Of a DNA stretch of 64,000 nucleotides, positions 10,801 through 18,842 are shown one piece after another. Source of the DNA: a virus. The position numbers and the translations under genes are program-made. The stretch lies in IMG/VR virus record IMGVR_UViG_3300033978_000724, positions 33,032 to 97,031 of that record; one strand, written 5' to 3'. How positions within the stretch are numbered: position 1 is the stretch's first letter; each line of letters opens with the position of its first letter. A model generated the notes under the pieces. That model made no database searches, was not told where the DNA came from, and saw nothing but the letters and a program-made list of their open reading frames with translations.

Positions 10801-13800
10801 CCGCACAGATTTGGTCTGTAGCAAAAATAGCTTTAGCCGCTAAGTTAATTAGTGACTACAAAGACGAATTAATAGAAATGGGGATGGCATCTATTAAGGT
10901 GGCACAAGAGTTTCAGGTATTAGGGAAAACATTAGAGTTTATCACGGGAGGAACAAAAGAGGGGGCTAAAAAGCTAGAGGAATTAAGAAACTTGGCTAAC
11001 AGTGTCGGGGTAGAAATCACTCCTTTAGTTGGTTCGTATAATCAGTTAGCAGCTGCCACTCGATTAACTCCAATGGAAGGACAGGTCACAGACGATATGA
11101 TCGAGGGTATTGTCAGGATGGGGGCAACGTTTGGATTGTCAACAGAGCAGATACACGGGTCTATTAATGCTATAGCACAGATAGCAGGTAAAGGCGTTGT
11201 ATCAGCGGAGGAATTACGAGGGCAGTTAGCAGAAAGAATACCAGGTGCTTTTCAGTCGGCGGCTAGGGCAATGAAAATGACTGAAAAAGAATTGTATCAG
11301 TTGATGTCAACAGGTAAATTGACAGCTAATGAGTTTATTACACTATTTGGGCCTCAGCTAATAAAAGAGTCTGCTTTTGCTGAGGGGCAGGTGACTACAT
11401 CTATTGCTAACTTAAATAGGCTGAAAAACCAAGTGACAGAAGTTCAATTAGCTGCAGGAAAAGCGTTAACGCCACTTTTTGACTTTGGGGTAAGAATAGC
11501 ATCAGCGGGAATCGAAGCAGGGAAATTCGTTTTTGGCTTACTGAAAATGACAGTAGTAAATCAGCTTGTCTCTGGATTGATAGGTGCTTGGCCGTTGGCT
11601 AAATTTGTGGGAACAGTTGCTCTTTTAAAAACATTAGCCGAATCTATTAGTCTTTTTGGGGCTGGGGTAACACTTTATCTAACTACTACAGGAATATCGC
11701 TGAAGGCATTTTTAATGGGAATAGCGAAAAGTATCGCAGTGATAATGGCACAGGCATTAGTGGCATGGGCGGTCATGAGTCAGGCTACTAAGATGATAGA
11801 GGCATGGGAAATGCAGTTTAGCAACAAACATAGTGTGTATAAAGTGTGGGCTGACAACGTTGAATCAAACGCAAAGAGAGTAAAGAAGGCAATGGAAAGT
11901 GTTTCTTCTAAGGACGTAAAGGTAGTGCTGCCAGAGGTAGAAAATAGAAACAAGATAACTAAAACAGGAAACTGGATAACTGACTTTTTATCTATAAACC
12001 CCGACCAAGCTCAACACGTTATCAAGAGACTGAATGCGAAAAGAAAACGGCAAGGAAAAGCTGAGATGACACCAGAAGAAGTTGATGCAATGTACGAAAA
12101 CTTTAACACGGGCAATATCGTTAACATTAGCGGGGTACAAGAAGCCACCTATAGAGATATGATAATGAGAGGGGAAAGACAAGAACAATCAGACAGTCTT
12201 TTCTTTAAGCCAATTCAGTCAGCATTAGAAAGTTACAATATCAGCGGTGCAGGGGTATTAAAAACAATATCTGATATAGATAAACAAATTAGTTTATTAG
12301 AGGCTAAAAAAGCAATCTTAGACCCTGCTGATGTTAATACAGCTAAGGCAATATCAGAGGAAATAAAAGGATTAAAGAAAAACAAAGAGGATTTAATTAA
12401 TCCACTAGATGCCTCCGAACAGGGTTTAAAACAGTCATTAAAAGATAATGAAAAAATAATTAGTGATTATGAAAAAGCATTAATAAACCAATCATCTCCA
12501 GATGAAAAGATCAGAAAAGAAGCCGACGCTTTATTGCAAAAACCAGGTATGGATAAATCTAGTATTAGTTTGGTCAGAGCGGAAATAGCTAACACTAAAA
12601 AGACACTTGACTCTTATGCAGAAGCTACGGCTAAATCAGGTGCTATTAGTAATACTAAAAAGTTAGCTATGGCATTGATGGAATTGAGTGTGGCATTTTC
12701 TTCTGTCGAAAAGAGAATAGGAGAGATCCATACTGGCAAGCTAAAAGGCATAGCCCAAGCACAGGTAAAAGGATTTAGTACTGACCGATTTAATACTACA
12801 AATACAGGACTAAGAACGGCGGAGGAAAACTATAACCACACTCAGCGGATGTTAAAAGAAAGAAAATCTACTATAGCAAAACTAGAAGAAGACTTGGCAT
12901 TAAATCCAACAAAGGCATCAGCAGATCAATTGATCGCCAATCAAGAGGCTATTAAAAAGAGAAAATTAACAAGTGAGGAAATAACACAACTAGCAGAGTT
13001 ATATGGCGGTGAGGGGCAAGAGAAGTTAAAACAGGCACTAGATTCTGAAGCAGCGTTGAGAGAAGAAAAGTTAAAAAACCTCGACTTAGAAAAACAATCT
13101 GTAGATGATATTTACAATATCAGGCAAGCCAGACAAGCCCACTATCTAGCCATCTACGAAGATGCTATAGATGAAATAAAACAATTAGACCAACGCAATC
13201 TAAGCAATGCTATGACCGGAGCAAATAACGTATTGGCTAGAGGGTTACGGTCTGATTTAGGGGCAGAGGATGCTTTTAATGTGAAGGCAACAGGGATGCA
13301 ATATATTAAGGTACAAAAAGACATAGAAAATAATGCCTTAGCAATGAAGAGCCTAAAACAGGCTTACTTTGAAGGGAAGGAAAGTTTAGAACAATATACA
13401 ACTAAGAGCCGGGCGTTATTAACAGAAGACGCACAACTAAAACAACAATTAGTTGAGCAAGAGATAGCCTATATTAGGGCTGTATCTCAAGCCAGAATGA
13501 ACGCATTACAACGAATCAAAGAAAGTCGTGATGCTAATACAGAGATAGCTAATTCTGGCAGAACAAAAGCTATCACACAAAACTCTATTAGTAAGTTTAG
13601 GACTGATGAGTTCTTAACCAATAACGAGTCATTAGCTCAAGCCAAAAATGGATTAGTAGAAATACAAAACCAACTTAAAAACACTAAATCAGAGTTGTCT
13701 GAATTAGAAGAGGCTTATGCGGGAGGAAAAGGTCCTTTATTATTAAATGAATACATCCAAAAGAAACGCCAATTATTAATCACTCAGGCACAGCAAGAAT

Positions 13801-16292
13801 CTCAATTAGCCACAGCAGAAATGGCACGGATGCGGGCGATTGAAGACTATCGTTTGGCTATGTTGGATAGAATGCGAGATGTATCTAATAATAAAAATGC
13901 CATATTAAACGCTGAAGCATTAACTCAATTAGCACAATCTCAAATGTCGGGGCAAGTATCTGATTCTACTATTAACCGTCAATCCGCAGAAATAGGTTTA
14001 GACAATGCTAAGAAGGCGGTAGATGTAGCACAAGATTCTTTATCTCAAGTACAAAAAGCATTCGCTAAAAAAGAATTATCTGCCGAGAAATACCAAGAAA
14101 GATTACGTACTATTAACCTGGAAATTGCACAAGCTAATCAATCGGTAGCCGAACAAGAATTGGCTGTATTAAAAGCCAATGAACAAGAAAAGATAAGCAT
14201 TATTGAAAAGTCTTTAGAAAAACAAGATAGACTTAATAAACTAAATGCAATTAAGGCGAAGATAAACAATCCCGAACAATTAAGTGGGATGTTAGTATCA
14301 GGCGGGACTAGCGACTTAACTAGCTCTATCTTTAACAATCAAGAAACTAATACAGGTCAGGACCAACAGATTACATCTTTAACAAGCAAACTTGTGGGGA
14401 TGAAAGGTATTCTCAACCCCACCAAAGACCTACAAGATAAGATATTAGCGACAGAACAAGAGTTAAACGAGGCTGTTTTAACTAAACGATTGAATCTATT
14501 AAGCCAGTCGCTAGAGTACAAAAAACAGATGTTGAACGCCACTCAATTAGAGAATAAAGCAATTGAAAACCAGTTGAACGTAATTGACTCTCAACATAAG
14601 ATACAACAGGCTTTAGTCGAAATAACTAAGAAACGTTTAGAGAATGAGATTGTATCAATGGAGAGAGTTAAAACTTTAAGCGATGAAATAGGCTCGTCAT
14701 CCATTGAATCTGTTAAGTCTCGCTCTCAGTTTGATGACGCTATTGCCTCTAAACGATTGAAAACATTAGGTATCGAATTAAAAGCCAATGTCCGTAATTT
14801 AGAGATAGAACAACAAAGAGAAATATTAGGTCAACGGAAAGCCGAAAACGAAAGTAGATTGGCTGTATTACAGGCTAAAAATACTGCGTTAATAGCTAAT
14901 CAATCAGGTAATAGCGATGCTATTGCCCTGGCACAGCAACAGTTGAGTCTAGCTAACGAGAGCCTTTCAGTTGTATTGCAACAGGGGCAGTCAATGTCTC
15001 GGTTACATGACACCCAAAGAACAAAGTTAGCATTAGAGCATAAAGGGACGTTAGAGGCTGAGAAATATGCCAAGATTCAGGACACGATTAATAGCAAATT
15101 AAAAACGGCTAATTCATACCTGGATAAACAGAAAGAACGGTTAGATAGCATCAATGAATTAAATAAAGCTATCAATAGTGCAAAGACTAATGTACTAGAA
15201 AAACGGGGCGGTATCATAGACCGTGGCATTGATTTGTTTGATCAAATTAACGGCACAGAAAAAGTCACTGATCCAGCAGAAAATCCTATCTTAATGAAGG
15301 AATTGCAGGAACAATTAAAAGCTAACACAGGTATTGATAACCTTAAAAATATAGACCCTAAAAAGATGTACTCTGAGCGACTAAGATTAGAAGAGACATT
15401 GGCTAATCAAAAGATGGACTCTTTACTCGCTGAACAGAATATGCAAAAGACTTTATTGCAGATAGAGTTTGATAAGTTGCAACTGCAAGGCGAGGCACTT
15501 CTTCTTCAGGCTAAGATGTTGGCTTTACAGGCTAAGGGGACAGAAAACGAAGCGGACGCTAATCAAGCAGTAAAAGATGCCACATCAAACTTGACAGGGA
15601 TTGCGGACAGACGTAAAAGTGCCGAGTCTGCATTAGGTGTTAATCAGTCAATGGAGCGATATAACCAAGAGATAGACAACGCTAATGCTATTAATGAAAC
15701 CAGAAGACGTAGTGCAGAAGCAGGTTACAAACCAGAAGGAGACCCCGCTAAATATCCTGGAACACCTCGATTTGCTGGAAAAAGTGTGGATGAGTTATTG
15801 GCAGGAGAACCTAAACGTTTTGGCTATGCACCTAGTTTTGATTTGAATAGGGAAGTAGAGGCTATGCTTAAAGGTGGTAGCACTGATAATCTATTTAGAA
15901 ACATTGCCCAAGATGTTACACCTGGGAAAATAGATATAGCCAATATTCCTGAGACACAAGAAGCAACCTATCAGCCATTAGACTTAAACAATGAGCTATT
16001 GATAGACGCTAACGATGCTACCAGAAAAAATACCACTGCGATGCAAGATTTGATCACAGCCCTTAAATCTGTAGTCGTACCAGAAGGACAGCCAAGCCAA
16101 AATACAACGCCAAAAGCGACTCCAGAATACGCAAATAATCCCGTAGGACCAGGAGGACCCACAGGACCAGGGATTCAACAGAATACTACTAACGTTAATT
16201 ATGGTGGCGTTACTATTATTTCTAGCGACCCGACAGGCGATGCCAGAAAAGTGTTAACTGATTTGGCAAAAGCGAATAAAAATAGATTTTAA
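4860..16292 (+). CDS. Giant tail tape measure protein with an embedded alpha/beta-hydrolase-like segment
   Basis: A protein of 3810 residues from the ATG at 4860, which has GGGGAG nine bases upstream (TTG at 4851 is less likely). It sets tail length and occupies the tail lumen. About residues 2045-2170 carry the classic tape measure domain (EITPLVGSYNQLAAATRLTP, then GKGVVSAEELRGQLAERIPG). Near residue 890 the motif DIHSPAGEFEEIGENIGAGL is the HSP-x-x-x-F-x-x-IG motif common in tape measure proteins. Residues ~437-640 look like a lipase: YLPGFG, then TIVAHSLGGAIAREI with a candidate nucleophile Ser535, D601/D602 and PGHSTDEYL with His632. A hydrophobic stretch near residue 1825 (IYQGLFMIIAPITGLGIVLA) may span a membrane. 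Residues ~2300-3650 are Gln/Glu/Lys-rich coiled coil with a ~115-residue repeat. The C-terminus has a short Gly-Pro run. Confidence 0.93.
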   Translation: MVMVGGVEIAVELNLEGIEEALRDLHERIKSTSFYVDVKYNATQQGSTKQRQSQPTSRNQVQPFADTSNRLSNSMNAIGNINSKGFESLQRDLRNLSSTIDKSSSNTLSTSSNKLSNISNILEKGHRDISSVFQKTSEQSSKQISSQVKKSARYSLIKEVKTAATQGLIYNTFFQEGIDMMGNKITSSVLKKAGRAVRKAEVPLRLMGMGNVPDNFDKVQKRADEYAGQVTQLIKTPEFEKNAKEAFETIKLAFVSATSDSSDFSGSIHELAVESRQSFSQLKSAINGVLDGLTSTASQVEGFAQLDELSNSFSDIVDATEENRDDIDNFLTAYRVKLKEFLSQLQDGGNEDLDLSSVSKVADGLSVTLNRLNRSIKQRSEKTGTAFVTLEQAIQKTSEVFSKTVSETRKKQIGNTIQEVVDKKETAQGFNTEGKPGVVVYLPGFGIEPDEALQKKIESLTDTENQALNIRTSPELDRDSKLKGGKNDNALQYAYRALNTNLTNYSSLTTEVIADIVKTVEDNPDLKDVTIVAHSLGGAIAREIIEVVNTIDLVKIIKDSLGRDITISGLSYGTATMGLAKPVENAPDPNNPNFESVLSLDDAVAKVGLFNQGSVRFPGLPLESTGGGLPGHSTDEYLGGQTIREYMQSKVQVGVAPKAKDASSLPDSQAGKVLEEYKKELEKRTIPKLKDIVFQLGINQQKNKALYIEKILERSTEEIDNAILEAEGRKDMAPVTKEKEAYILDLLHGMESSVDKQLHGMKSIPADDTEKGLKIIEEAQKAIEAIKKEQRENVFSPSASKQLQGYLLHLRGNIKRVSKMLPAGTLEKAATKKQEALFKKESGVLFNSLAEVGKNITQGLESGIDIDEVADMGMLIGDTITEATKDSLDIHSPAGEFEEIGENIGAGLIQGLSSLDEVAVVIQDKMAAILEQTNRQIEKNKEMFTLASYLRDVDAKRSSNLSADINSLTSNFDPAEIEKEIVEKEEQYGRNNKGIPSLSDLSQYVEKKNVIPSLSQVSNSLKKREPLPTALTEPGPDVIFPPFKEKMASGVPTLKEVANILIQRKASDDVRLAKTLETTFKLLYNRNKQRTQDPDYLPGDYFGSKEVDASMKEIEKTFAGVKRKEEEIRMANEEAKKELVTFTGIVSATNQILEKKTKQSLQNADRNRARQSAGFVEKTRSRAGIESMLGLEESPDFEEIAKEIEEKEKEWLSDIAKLSDQEMDAKWEKKGVLKEQSQTPVKPQGLTGMPAIMMALKQIEKQRTKAFAESLTRELKDWDKAIEDLEFTQILEDANSIVEEISDAFASVVIDNSPVLESLDDTTEAIEKSWDEIAWVFNRVGSTIANIDTKPLLELEDGLASADINTLTDSLIQIVDGYKEAQEETSVVAQSNPTKKTKGRPSFTEILASNSAYIDVWAKTKKGKRDREKLNSVEKRSPLSRLLSQMDDETLAHTREVSKNGKKISLKFLPDRKFFKQYEEKLKAIGITDRKEMFDIFQDVRAGNVEWLANHIQNSMLDVKSNNPEDYKKKIKELLKQAKVTKDEAEGIIEFYMNSGSWSLNRQEKMKNTKGNPLDAVAQFYAENNERLNEIKKQKSLTRRAGRAAGNLVKNRVGKPLATFGKNRIVDPLANTRAGQKIKEIREDRKKKNSFEEIDPSKLSPKKVEEYLRKYADRTSELAPEKLAELTEIAEEYLADKFMKELNLDAIWDKIMIDKMDFKDLETVQFAYLMQSKQSAEVAKKTFESSKTYDAIVKGFDSFVHEWMPNKVKETLKKAEEFFSKTEGGRKLVDGAKGLYKTLDNLQVISAVKGAGKLLGASFSKIYQGLFMIIAPITGLGIVLASQAAVIAREVVESPLLRAFGSDIMDVLGTIFGTIAGDFRKLSLMFLNTPFGKVLGETATGIFSFLKESAKGIKEFIAKPDFIKLFGGMESIKENIRNSPIVKYVAESPVGQYVKKRARPAVKFVRDSAWGSEDKPGFFRPAQIWSVAKIALAAKLISDYKDELIEMGMASIKVAQEFQVLGKTLEFITGGTKEGAKKLEELRNLANSVGVEITPLVGSYNQLAAATRLTPMEGQVTDDMIEGIVRMGATFGLSTEQIHGSINAIAQIAGKGVVSAEELRGQLAERIPGAFQSAARAMKMTEKELYQLMSTGKLTANEFITLFGPQLIKESAFAEGQVTTSIANLNRLKNQVTEVQLAAGKALTPLFDFGVRIASAGIEAGKFVFGLLKMTVVNQLVSGLIGAWPLAKFVGTVALLKTLAESISLFGAGVTLYLTTTGISLKAFLMGIAKSIAVIMAQALVAWAVMSQATKMIEAWEMQFSNKHSVYKVWADNVESNAKRVKKAMESVSSKDVKVVLPEVENRNKITKTGNWITDFLSINPDQAQHVIKRLNAKRKRQGKAEMTPEEVDAMYENFNTGNIVNISGVQEATYRDMIMRGERQEQSDSLFFKPIQSALESYNISGAGVLKTISDIDKQISLLEAKKAILDPADVNTAKAISEEIKGLKKNKEDLINPLDASEQGLKQSLKDNEKIISDYEKALINQSSPDEKIRKEADALLQKPGMDKSSISLVRAEIANTKKTLDSYAEATAKSGAISNTKKLAMALMELSVAFSSVEKRIGEIHTGKLKGIAQAQVKGFSTDRFNTTNTGLRTAEENYNHTQRMLKERKSTIAKLEEDLALNPTKASADQLIANQEAIKKRKLTSEEITQLAELYGGEGQEKLKQALDSEAALREEKLKNLDLEKQSVDDIYNIRQARQAHYLAIYEDAIDEIKQLDQRNLSNAMTGANNVLARGLRSDLGAEDAFNVKATGMQYIKVQKDIENNALAMKSLKQAYFEGKESLEQYTTKSRALLTEDAQLKQQLVEQEIAYIRAVSQARMNALQRIKESRDANTEIANSGRTKAITQNSISKFRTDEFLTNNESLAQAKNGLVEIQNQLKNTKSELSELEEAYAGGKGPLLLNEYIQKKRQLLITQAQQESQLATAEMARMRAIEDYRLAMLDRMRDVSNNKNAILNAEALTQLAQSQMSGQVSDSTINRQSAEIGLDNAKKAVDVAQDSLSQVQKAFAKKELSAEKYQERLRTINLEIAQANQSVAEQELAVLKANEQEKISIIEKSLEKQDRLNKLNAIKAKINNPEQLSGMLVSGGTSDLTSSIFNNQETNTGQDQQITSLTSKLVGMKGILNPTKDLQDKILATEQELNEAVLTKRLNLLSQSLEYKKQMLNATQLENKAIENQLNVIDSQHKIQQALVEITKKRLENEIVSMERVKTLSDEIGSSSIESVKSRSQFDDAIASKRLKTLGIELKANVRNLEIEQQREILGQRKAENESRLAVLQAKNTALIANQSGNSDAIALAQQQLSLANESLSVVLQQGQSMSRLHDTQRTKLALEHKGTLEAEKYAKIQDTINSKLKTANSYLDKQKERLDSINELNKAINSAKTNVLEKRGGIIDRGIDLFDQINGTEKVTDPAENPILMKELQEQLKANTGIDNLKNIDPKKMYSERLRLEETLANQKMDSLLAEQNMQKTLLQIEFDKLQLQGEALLLQAKMLALQAKGTENEADANQAVKDATSNLTGIADRRKSAESALGVNQSMERYNQEIDNANAINETRRRSAEAGYKPEGDPAKYPGTPRFAGKSVDELLAGEPKRFGYAPSFDLNREVEAMLKGGSTDNLFRNIAQDVTPGKIDIANIPETQEATYQPLDLNNELLIDANDATRKNTTAMQDLITALKSVVVPEGQPSQNTTPKATPEYANNPVGPGGPTGPGIQQNTTNVNYGGVTIISSDPTGDARKVLTDLAKANKNRF
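6168..6780 (+). other. Alpha/beta-hydrolase-like domain inside the tape measure protein
   Basis: The segment encodes VVVYLPGFGIEPDEAL, a strand-plus-oxyanion-turn type start, then TIVAHSLGGAIAREI, a typical nucleophile elbow (Ser codon at 6462-6464), a possible acid in LSLDDAVAKV (6660-6665) and a possible catalytic His in PGHSTDEYL (codon at 6753-6755). The order Ser, Asp, His and the spacing fit the lipase fold. It lies well before the tape measure motif proper. Activity is an inference. Confidence 0.6.
13230..14290 (+). repeat. Long-period coiled-coil repeat in the tape measure protein
   Basis: Three consecutive units of roughly 115-120 residues share the layout short Gly-poor linker, L-x-x-A-x-x helix, K-x-AY/F-x-G/K turn, a Y-x-x-x-x-R-x-L helix and a final QE-A helix (units begin near 13230, 13580 and 13930). 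Examples of the turn are LKQAYFEGKESLEQY, LEEAYAGGKGPLLLNEY and VQKAFAKKELSAEKY. Units are diverged at the DNA level, so this is an old internal duplication that lengthened the tail. Confidence 0.6.
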
Positions 16293-16729
16293 CTTTTAGG
16301 GCAAATTCGTCTATGAATAAAATCTATATGGCGAGAATCCGGCAATGTAGTTGAACGCCATAAGGGGTCTGGAGAATATTTATACCATTCTACTCCGCCC
16401 CTACTGTCACCTGTTACAAAGCCAATTAAGTCGTATTCTCCAGTACTACAAGACATGACACCATAAAACTCATGATAGTCAAACGACAAAGACTTACTTC
16501 TTTGTTTTCTTTGTTCTCTAGTGATAAAACCGTATTTATCACTACCTAGAGGGATCAATTTTTTATCAACTAAAAACACATCTATCGAGTCATCCCCTAC
16601 TACTACAAACTGAGGCGGATTAGACCGTTGCCTTGCCCATTGAGGGTATCCTTGCCAATTTCCTTGTGCCAAAACATTCAACGGGACTAAAGCAATAATT
16701 GATGATAAAATAATAGTGGATAGTTTCAT
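16289..16729 (-). CDS. Secreted hypothetical protein
   Basis: A 146-residue protein starting at the ATG at 16729. The first ~22 residues (MKLSTIILSSIIALVPLNVLAQ) form a signal peptide: a lysine, a hydrophobic core and a VLA-Q cleavage site. Two Cys (SCSTGEY and RRICPKS) could form a disulphide outside the cytoplasm. The stop codon overlaps the tape measure stop tail to tail (TTAA). It is transcribed away from thyX. Exported phage proteins often alter the host surface, for example by superinfection exclusion, but the role here is unknown. Confidence 0.7.
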   Translation of the reverse strand: MKLSTIILSSIIALVPLNVLAQGNWQGYPQWARQRSNPPQFVVVGDDSIDVFLVDKKLIPLGSDKYGFITREQRKQRSKSLSFDYHEFYGVMSCSTGEYDLIGFVTGDSRGGVEWYKYSPDPLWRSTTLPDSRHIDFIHRRICPKS

Positions 16730-16761
16730 TTTGGTTCCCTCTTTTAGGTTAGGTTGATTAG

Positions 16762-16795
16762 TACCTATCACTGTATTAAAATAGTGGTAGGTATT
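16762..16795. promoter_or_regulatory. Inverted repeat between divergent genes
   Basis: TACCTATCAC and GTGGTAGGTA face each other across about 12 bases, in the short gap between the secreted protein gene (-) and thyX (+). It could be an operator or a hairpin in the thyX leader. There is one mismatch, and no T-run suited to a terminator for either gene. Confidence 0.4.
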
Positions 16796-16808
16796 TTGAT
16801 TTTAACAA

Positions 16809-17537
16809 ATGATCACCGATAAATATTTTACCGTCCAAGTGATAGCTAAGACGGTTAATCCACAACAATCCGCATACTTAGCAATGCACCAGGATTATTC
16901 ATCTGAATTAGTGGCTATTAACGAATCAATCCCTAGCGAGGAAAAGTGTGGGGAAATAATTGTCAACCGATTATTAGCCGGCGATAGAGGACATTGGGGT
17001 CCTCTGGAGCATATTAATATTATTTTAAATTGTGGGTACTTCCCTCACTCAGTCATGCAACAGGCTACCAGACATAGGATAGCTAGTTTTGATGTGCAAA
17101 GTTTTCGATATACATCAGACCAAGTATTAGAAGTTGCCACCGGCGATAAAGATATTGAATCAGTATTCTACCTGAGACCCGTCGGTGATTATTCTGATCG
17201 GAGTGGCAAAAAGTATCATTACTCAGAAGAACAAAGAGTAAATGATCTGCTGTGGTGCATGGAATCAGCTAAACGATATTATAAAGATATTAATGAGTAT
17301 GGAATGTCTGAGGAACACGCCAGAGGTAAACTACCTTTTGACTACCGTCAACACTTTGTTGTTAGTTTTAATTGCCGTAGTCTCATGCACTTTTTGGATT
17401 TACGATCTAAAAAAGATGCACAATTAGAAATACAAATATTGTGTCAGCTGATGTGGAATCACTTTCAAGAGTGGGTCCCGCAAGTGGCTGAATGGTATCA
17501 GAAAAATAGATTAGGGAAGGCTAAGTTATCGCCATGA
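16809..17537 (+). CDS. thyX: Flavin-dependent thymidylate synthase ThyX
   Basis: The enzyme makes dTMP from dUMP with methylenetetrahydrofolate, FAD and NADPH. The 242-residue length is right for the family. The signature RHRxxS...S-x-R-Y appears as RHRIASFDVQSFRYT (about residues 88-102), preceded by HWGPLEHINIIL, the FAD/substrate-binding helix region. Near the C-terminus NCRSLMHFLDLRSKKDAQLEIQ carries the Arg/Asp/Gln set that binds dUMP. It heads a run of five plus-strand genes with overlapping ends and works with dUTPase, thymidylate kinase and ribonucleotide reductase encoded elsewhere in the window. Confidence 0.96.
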   Translation: MITDKYFTVQVIAKTVNPQQSAYLAMHQDYSSELVAINESIPSEEKCGEIIVNRLLAGDRGHWGPLEHINIILNCGYFPHSVMQQATRHRIASFDVQSFRYTSDQVLEVATGDKDIESVFYLRPVGDYSDRSGKKYHYSEEQRVNDLLWCMESAKRYYKDINEYGMSEEHARGKLPFDYRQHFVVSFNCRSLMHFLDLRSKKDAQLEIQILCQLMWNHFQEWVPQVAEWYQKNRLGKAKLSP

Positions 17538-17785
17538 ATAAGACTGAATTATTACAATCTATTCTCAACCAAGCTGATCCTGACAGTGAATATTATGATG
17601 AAGATAACGATAACTGGCTTTTTGAAGCAGAATACCGCCCAAGGAAAGGTGGGTGGGCTATGCCGGTCGAAGCTAGACATTGGGGAGATGAAGGAGAGTA
17701 TCTAGGAAAGGATATTAAAGAATCGTTGATAACATTGAAATACTTAGGATTTAGCGTACCTAAATATGAGAAAAAAGAAACTTAG
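17534..17785 (+). CDS. Small hypothetical protein, first of a tandem pair
   Basis: 83 residues; its ATG overlaps the thyX stop (ATGA). The C-terminal motif EYLGKDIKESLITLKYLGFS matches the next protein's EYLGLNFSQAMHTLRYYGF, so the two genes are tandem paralogues, an acidic N-terminal part followed by a helical EYLG-x-x-x-x-x-A/S-x-x-TL-x-Y-x-GF unit. Function unknown. Confidence 0.65.
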   Translation: MNKTELLQSILNQADPDSEYYDEDNDNWLFEAEYRPRKGGWAMPVEARHWGDEGEYLGKDIKESLITLKYLGFSVPKYEKKET

Positions 17786-18017
17786 TAAAATAGAAATATT
17801 GCAATCTTACCTGGCATCTATTCCCACCAAAGAAGAATTTAAACACTTTATTAATAGTCAAGTTTTCTTTCGTGGTCCTGCCGGGTATTGGGTTGTGCTT
17901 GCCGGTCAAGAGGTTAAAAATCCTTTTGACGAAGAGACGGCAGAATATTTGGGCTTAAATTTTTCACAGGCTATGCACACTCTTAGATATTACGGATTTA
18001 CTACTAATTATGATTAA
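17766..18017 (+). CDS. Small hypothetical protein, second of a tandem pair
   Basis: 83 residues, overlapping the previous gene by 20 bases. It shares the EYLG...TLRYYGF ending with the gene before it and has a basic N-terminus (MRKKKLSKIEILQSYLASI). The overlap and paralogy suggest duplication within this operon. Function unknown. Confidence 0.65.
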   Translation: MRKKKLSKIEILQSYLASIPTKEEFKHFINSQVFFRGPAGYWVVLAGQEVKNPFDEETAEYLGLNFSQAMHTLRYYGFTTNYD

Positions 18018-18198
18018 TATTACTACTCCAATTAAATTATGCCGTCGTGGCAGTTGTTGCCCTGAGTTAAGCATGACCGCCGCTGGCAATGTCAGGTTAA
18101 CCGATGATTACGGAGGTAAAGTCATCCTTACTCAGGATGAAGTTGATATTTTGTATGTTGAGTTGGCCAAGTTAATAGCCCAAAAAGAGAATGTTTGA
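18010..18198 (+). CDS. Small hypothetical protein with N-terminal cysteines
   Basis: 62 residues with CRRGSCCPEL near the start and a helical end (DEVDILYVELAKLIAQKE). It overlaps both neighbours by 8 bases, so it belongs to the thyX operon. The three close cysteines might bind metal. The family is not recognised. Confidence 0.6.
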   Translation: MINITTPIKLCRRGSCCPELSMTAAGNVRLTDDYGGKVILTQDEVDILYVELAKLIAQKENV

Positions 18199-18481
18199 TT
18201 TATTTGTCTGTAGCTACGGTCTAAGGTGGCTGATGTGGGAATACAAGTTATTCGACAATCAAAGGGCTTATCTCGCAAATCTACACCCAATCCTGAAAGA
18301 ATTAACCGGCTGTTCCTATTGCCAGATGATCGAGTGTTCTACTTTCCTTTGGGTCGTCTTTGAATTAACCAACGTTCATCACTACCCAATTCCGATTGGT
18401 TTAGGGTATGTCCTCTTTTTTGGCTGGACAGCGTGGGTAATTTCCTTGCTAGAGAATTTACTCGACCGGCCCAAAGATTAA
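18191..18481 (+). CDS. Small membrane protein
   Basis: 96 residues with a hydrophobic C-terminal span (IGLGYVLFFGWTAWVISLL), a second weaker one around CSTFLWVVFELT, and a GCSYCQMIEC motif between them. A short C-x-x-C beside a membrane span is seen in several small phage and DUF1360-like membrane proteins, but the family is uncertain. It is the last gene of the thyX operon. Confidence 0.6.
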   Translation: MFDLFVCSYGLRWLMWEYKLFDNQRAYLANLHPILKELTGCSYCQMIECSTFLWVVFELTNVHHYPIPIGLGYVLFFGWTAWVISLLENLLDRPKD

Positions 18482-18538
18482 ATAATTACATTAGGCCAAT
18501 AGATGATTTCTCTTTTTCTCTCTTACAGATTTGGTATA

Positions 18539-18781
18539 TATATTATAAAGCATTTTCTGTCATCCCTAGGATTTAATACTAGAAACACTTTTAGCGATCC
18601 GGCGGGTGCGTGAATGAAGGCTATTCGCAACGAATACCGACGGCTAGGATGTACTTTTCCCGTCGGCGTTTCATTTCTTTACTTTTTAACCTGTTCTGGC
18701 TAAATACACTTTTTGTCAGCCGTCAAAGCTATGTCAGATATAGGATTATGCGATCCGCTGGTGTGGCGAATGAAATCAGAC
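18539..18781 (+). repeat. Non-coding repeat R, copy 1 (full, ~242 nt)
   Basis: Strongly similar along its whole length to 29089-29330 read on the minus strand. Shared blocks in order include TATAAAGCA..TTCTGTCATC, CTTTTAGCGAT, TGCGTGAATGA, AATACCGACGGCTA, AAATACACTTTTTGTCA and GGCGAATGAAA at the 3' end. CCGACGG and CCGTCGG can pair. The two full copies are 243 and 242 nt long although the sequence between blocks has diverged, as expected of a structured RNA or a non-autonomous element without terminal inverted repeats. Confidence 0.75.
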
Positions 18782-18842
18782 ATAGGTCGGGGTGTTTTTT
18801 AAAGTTGAGATTAATTATTTAGTATTTTGGACCAAACGTTAG

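Noticed and set aside
6027-16178. Many minus-strand frames within the tape measure gene
   Set aside because: All lie inside one continuous 3810-codon gene and have Ser/Leu/Phe-rich antisense composition.
18610-18822. 70-codon frame on the plus strand
   Set aside because: It overlies repeat R copy 1; the homologous copy at 29089-29330 has a stop early in the same frame, so conservation is not at the protein level.
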